A stretch of DNA of 64,000 nucleotides. Origin: Candidatus Omnitrophota bacterium (lineage in GTDB: Bacteria; Hinthialibacterota; Hinthialibacteria; Hinthialibacterales; Hinthialibacteraceae). Under the pieces are notes generated by a model. The model was given only the letters and a program-made list of their open reading frames with translations. It was not told the DNA's origin and did not search any database. The stretch is taken from the NCBI GenBank assembly GCA_013177805.1, contig JABLXU010000013.1, forward strand, positions 62,001-126,000, given 5' to 3'. The position numbers were made by a program, and so were the translations under genes. Below, piece by piece: positions 63,106 to 64,000 of this stretch; position 1 is the stretch's first letter; the number at the start of each line of letters is the position of its first letter.

Positions 63106-64000
63106 TTAATTATCCGCCAACAGCAACATAGCCATGGACATATCCGGATCGATCGTGAACCGGATCCGGTTCCCTTCCCGCGTAAATGGTTCGGAGCCGA
63201 ACGAGTTCCAGGTGGATTCGTTTTCCCAGGTTCCCGCCTCCAACGCGGGATTTTTCATGGCCGGAGCCTGGATTTCCATCTGTCCGGTCCGGGTAGGCAA
63301 TATCACGAGTTGGCGGGTTTCGAGTAGACTGCGTTGATCCCGGTCCACCACCATGACATGCGCGTCCGTCAGGAGGATGGTATCCGCGTTCCAACGGATG
63401 TCTCCCGTGCCCTCCACCGCCAATGGCCGGCCGTCCCGCGACAGGTAAAGCAGCCCCGTTTCCCATCCCCGCAGGGAAACGGTGAAAATTCCCCGGCCGG
63501 TATCGATCCGGTACGTCTTGGGATTTTCCCCTTCCTCACAACGGAACAGAGTGAAAATGCGGTTGCGATCGGCTTCAGGAATCGAGAATACGTGCAACGC
63601 GGGATCATCCGGTGTCACATGAATCCTCTGGTGATTGGTCTTATCAAGCACATCGGCATAAGGATTCCACACGGCGGGATCGACGGCTCTCAGTTCGATG
63701 GGTTCGGAGAGATAAAAGACCCGTCCGGTTCCCAAACGGGCGGCGGTCCATTCGGTCAGGGCGAACGGGGTATCCTTCAGTTCCGGGACTTTCGGTTTTC
63801 GCGGGGGCAGGCCGAATTGCTCGAACCGCATGGCGCGAGTGGGCTTCCGTGAGGGATCGAAACCGATATCCCCGGAGAAATAGAGGTTTCCGCCCCGTTC
63901 CACGAATTTACGGATGCGCTCGAAGATTTCATCATCGGGGCAATAAGGGATCGGCCAAAACAAGGTTCCCGCCTCCATGGGCAGATCGTTGAGCGCACGT
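63106..64000 (-). CDS. C-terminal part of a large hypothetical protein
   Basis: The frame runs off the right edge; upstream residues RALNDLP are encoded before the Met at 63978. The visible part starts like a class I glutamine-amidotransferase-like or beta-galactosidase-trimerisation domain (EIFERIRKFVERGGNLYFSGDIG), which typically sits behind a glycoside hydrolase domain. The rest is beta-rich, with LSRDGRPLAVEGTGDIRW and a C-terminal strand MSMAMLLLADN. A glycoside-hydrolase-type enzyme, perhaps of the GH42-like or DUF-type clan, is plausible but unproven. Confidence 0.6.
   Translation of the reverse strand, partial: RALNDLPMEAGTLFWPIPYCPDDEIFERIRKFVERGGNLYFSGDIGFDPSRKPTRAMRFEQFGLPPRKPKVPELKDTPFALTEWTAARLGTGRVFYLSEPIELRAVDPAVWNPYADVLDKTNHQRIHVTPDDPALHVFSIPEADRNRIFTLFRCEEGENPKTYRIDTGRGIFTVSLRGWETGLLYLSRDGRPLAVEGTGDIRWNADTILLTDAHVMVVDRDQRSLLETRQLVILPTRTGQMEIQAPAMKNPALEAGTWENESTWNSFGSEPFTREGNRIRFTIDPDMSMAMLLLADN

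Overview
The window looks like chromosomal DNA of an uncultured Gram-negative bacterium with moderately high GC. Evidence for an outer membrane is a lipopolysaccharide-export ATPase (LptB), a DUF374 acyltransferase, an RND efflux pump with a lipoprotein adaptor, and lipoprotein or TAT signal peptides. Stand-alone pseudopilins starting FTLIELLIVVAII and carrying NAQIRAK, tandem DUF1080 proteins, a TAT-exported Gfo/Idh/MocA oxidoreductase, a URO-D/corrinoid methyltransferase pair and MqnD (futalosine menaquinone route) together recall candidate phyla such as Hydrogenedentota or Sumerlaeota, or PVC relatives. That placement is inference from gene content only. There is no rRNA or tRNA that I can see, no CRISPR array, no phage and no transposase.

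Layout. 1-3000: tail of a secreted protein, a strong terminator, then a corrinoid methyl-transfer operon (URO-D-like protein, a 56-residue ORF, corrinoid protein). 3039-12286: TPR-methyltransferase fusion, secreted proteins, M48 lipoprotein protease, YdjC-type deacetylase, small zinc-ribbon membrane protein, cupin, and housekeeping genes adk, murB and engB. 12436-17227: HEAT-repeat secreted protein, oxidoreductase and tandem DUF1080 protein, suggesting periplasmic sugar handling. 17586-21780: pseudopilin and a peptide-type ABC importer (two permeases plus TAT lipoprotein) with no ATPase. 21934-27276: TetR repressor with a clear promoter/operator, adaptor and RND pump. 27368-31688: duplicated-module secreted protein broken by a one-base frameshift, pseudopilin, dicarboxylate symporter. 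31766-38966: minus-strand run of CoA-binding protein, two SDRs and an MsbA-type exporter; then a polysaccharide deacetylase, a leaderless pilin-like protein, dGTPase and flavin reductase.

39206-44949 is the most interesting block: a TPR protein with a J-like N terminus whose HPD motif is replaced by NPE, translationally coupled to a GrpE homologue, then a shortened DnaK homologue, then a zinc-ribbon/TPR/coiled-coil membrane protein. 45102-47260 holds an orphan larB overlapping a gene that fuses a FecR-like region to the C-terminal domain of the type II secretion major pseudopilin GspG. 47368-53157 is an envelope block (lptB, methyltransferase, nucleotide-sugar dehydrogenase, smpB, DUF374 acyltransferase, glycosyltransferase). 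53270-56042 is a MoxR-like ATPase/VWA pair. 56052-64000 holds a secreted repeat protein, tilS, mgtE, a second tandem DUF1080 protein, mqnD and a truncated large protein at the right edge.

Intergenic spaces carry several families of short palindromic repeats, often combined at one site (17.3, 18.3, 35.5, 51.1-51.3 and 54.8 kb). Some hairpins of the AAGGGGCGG type sit where terminators are expected.
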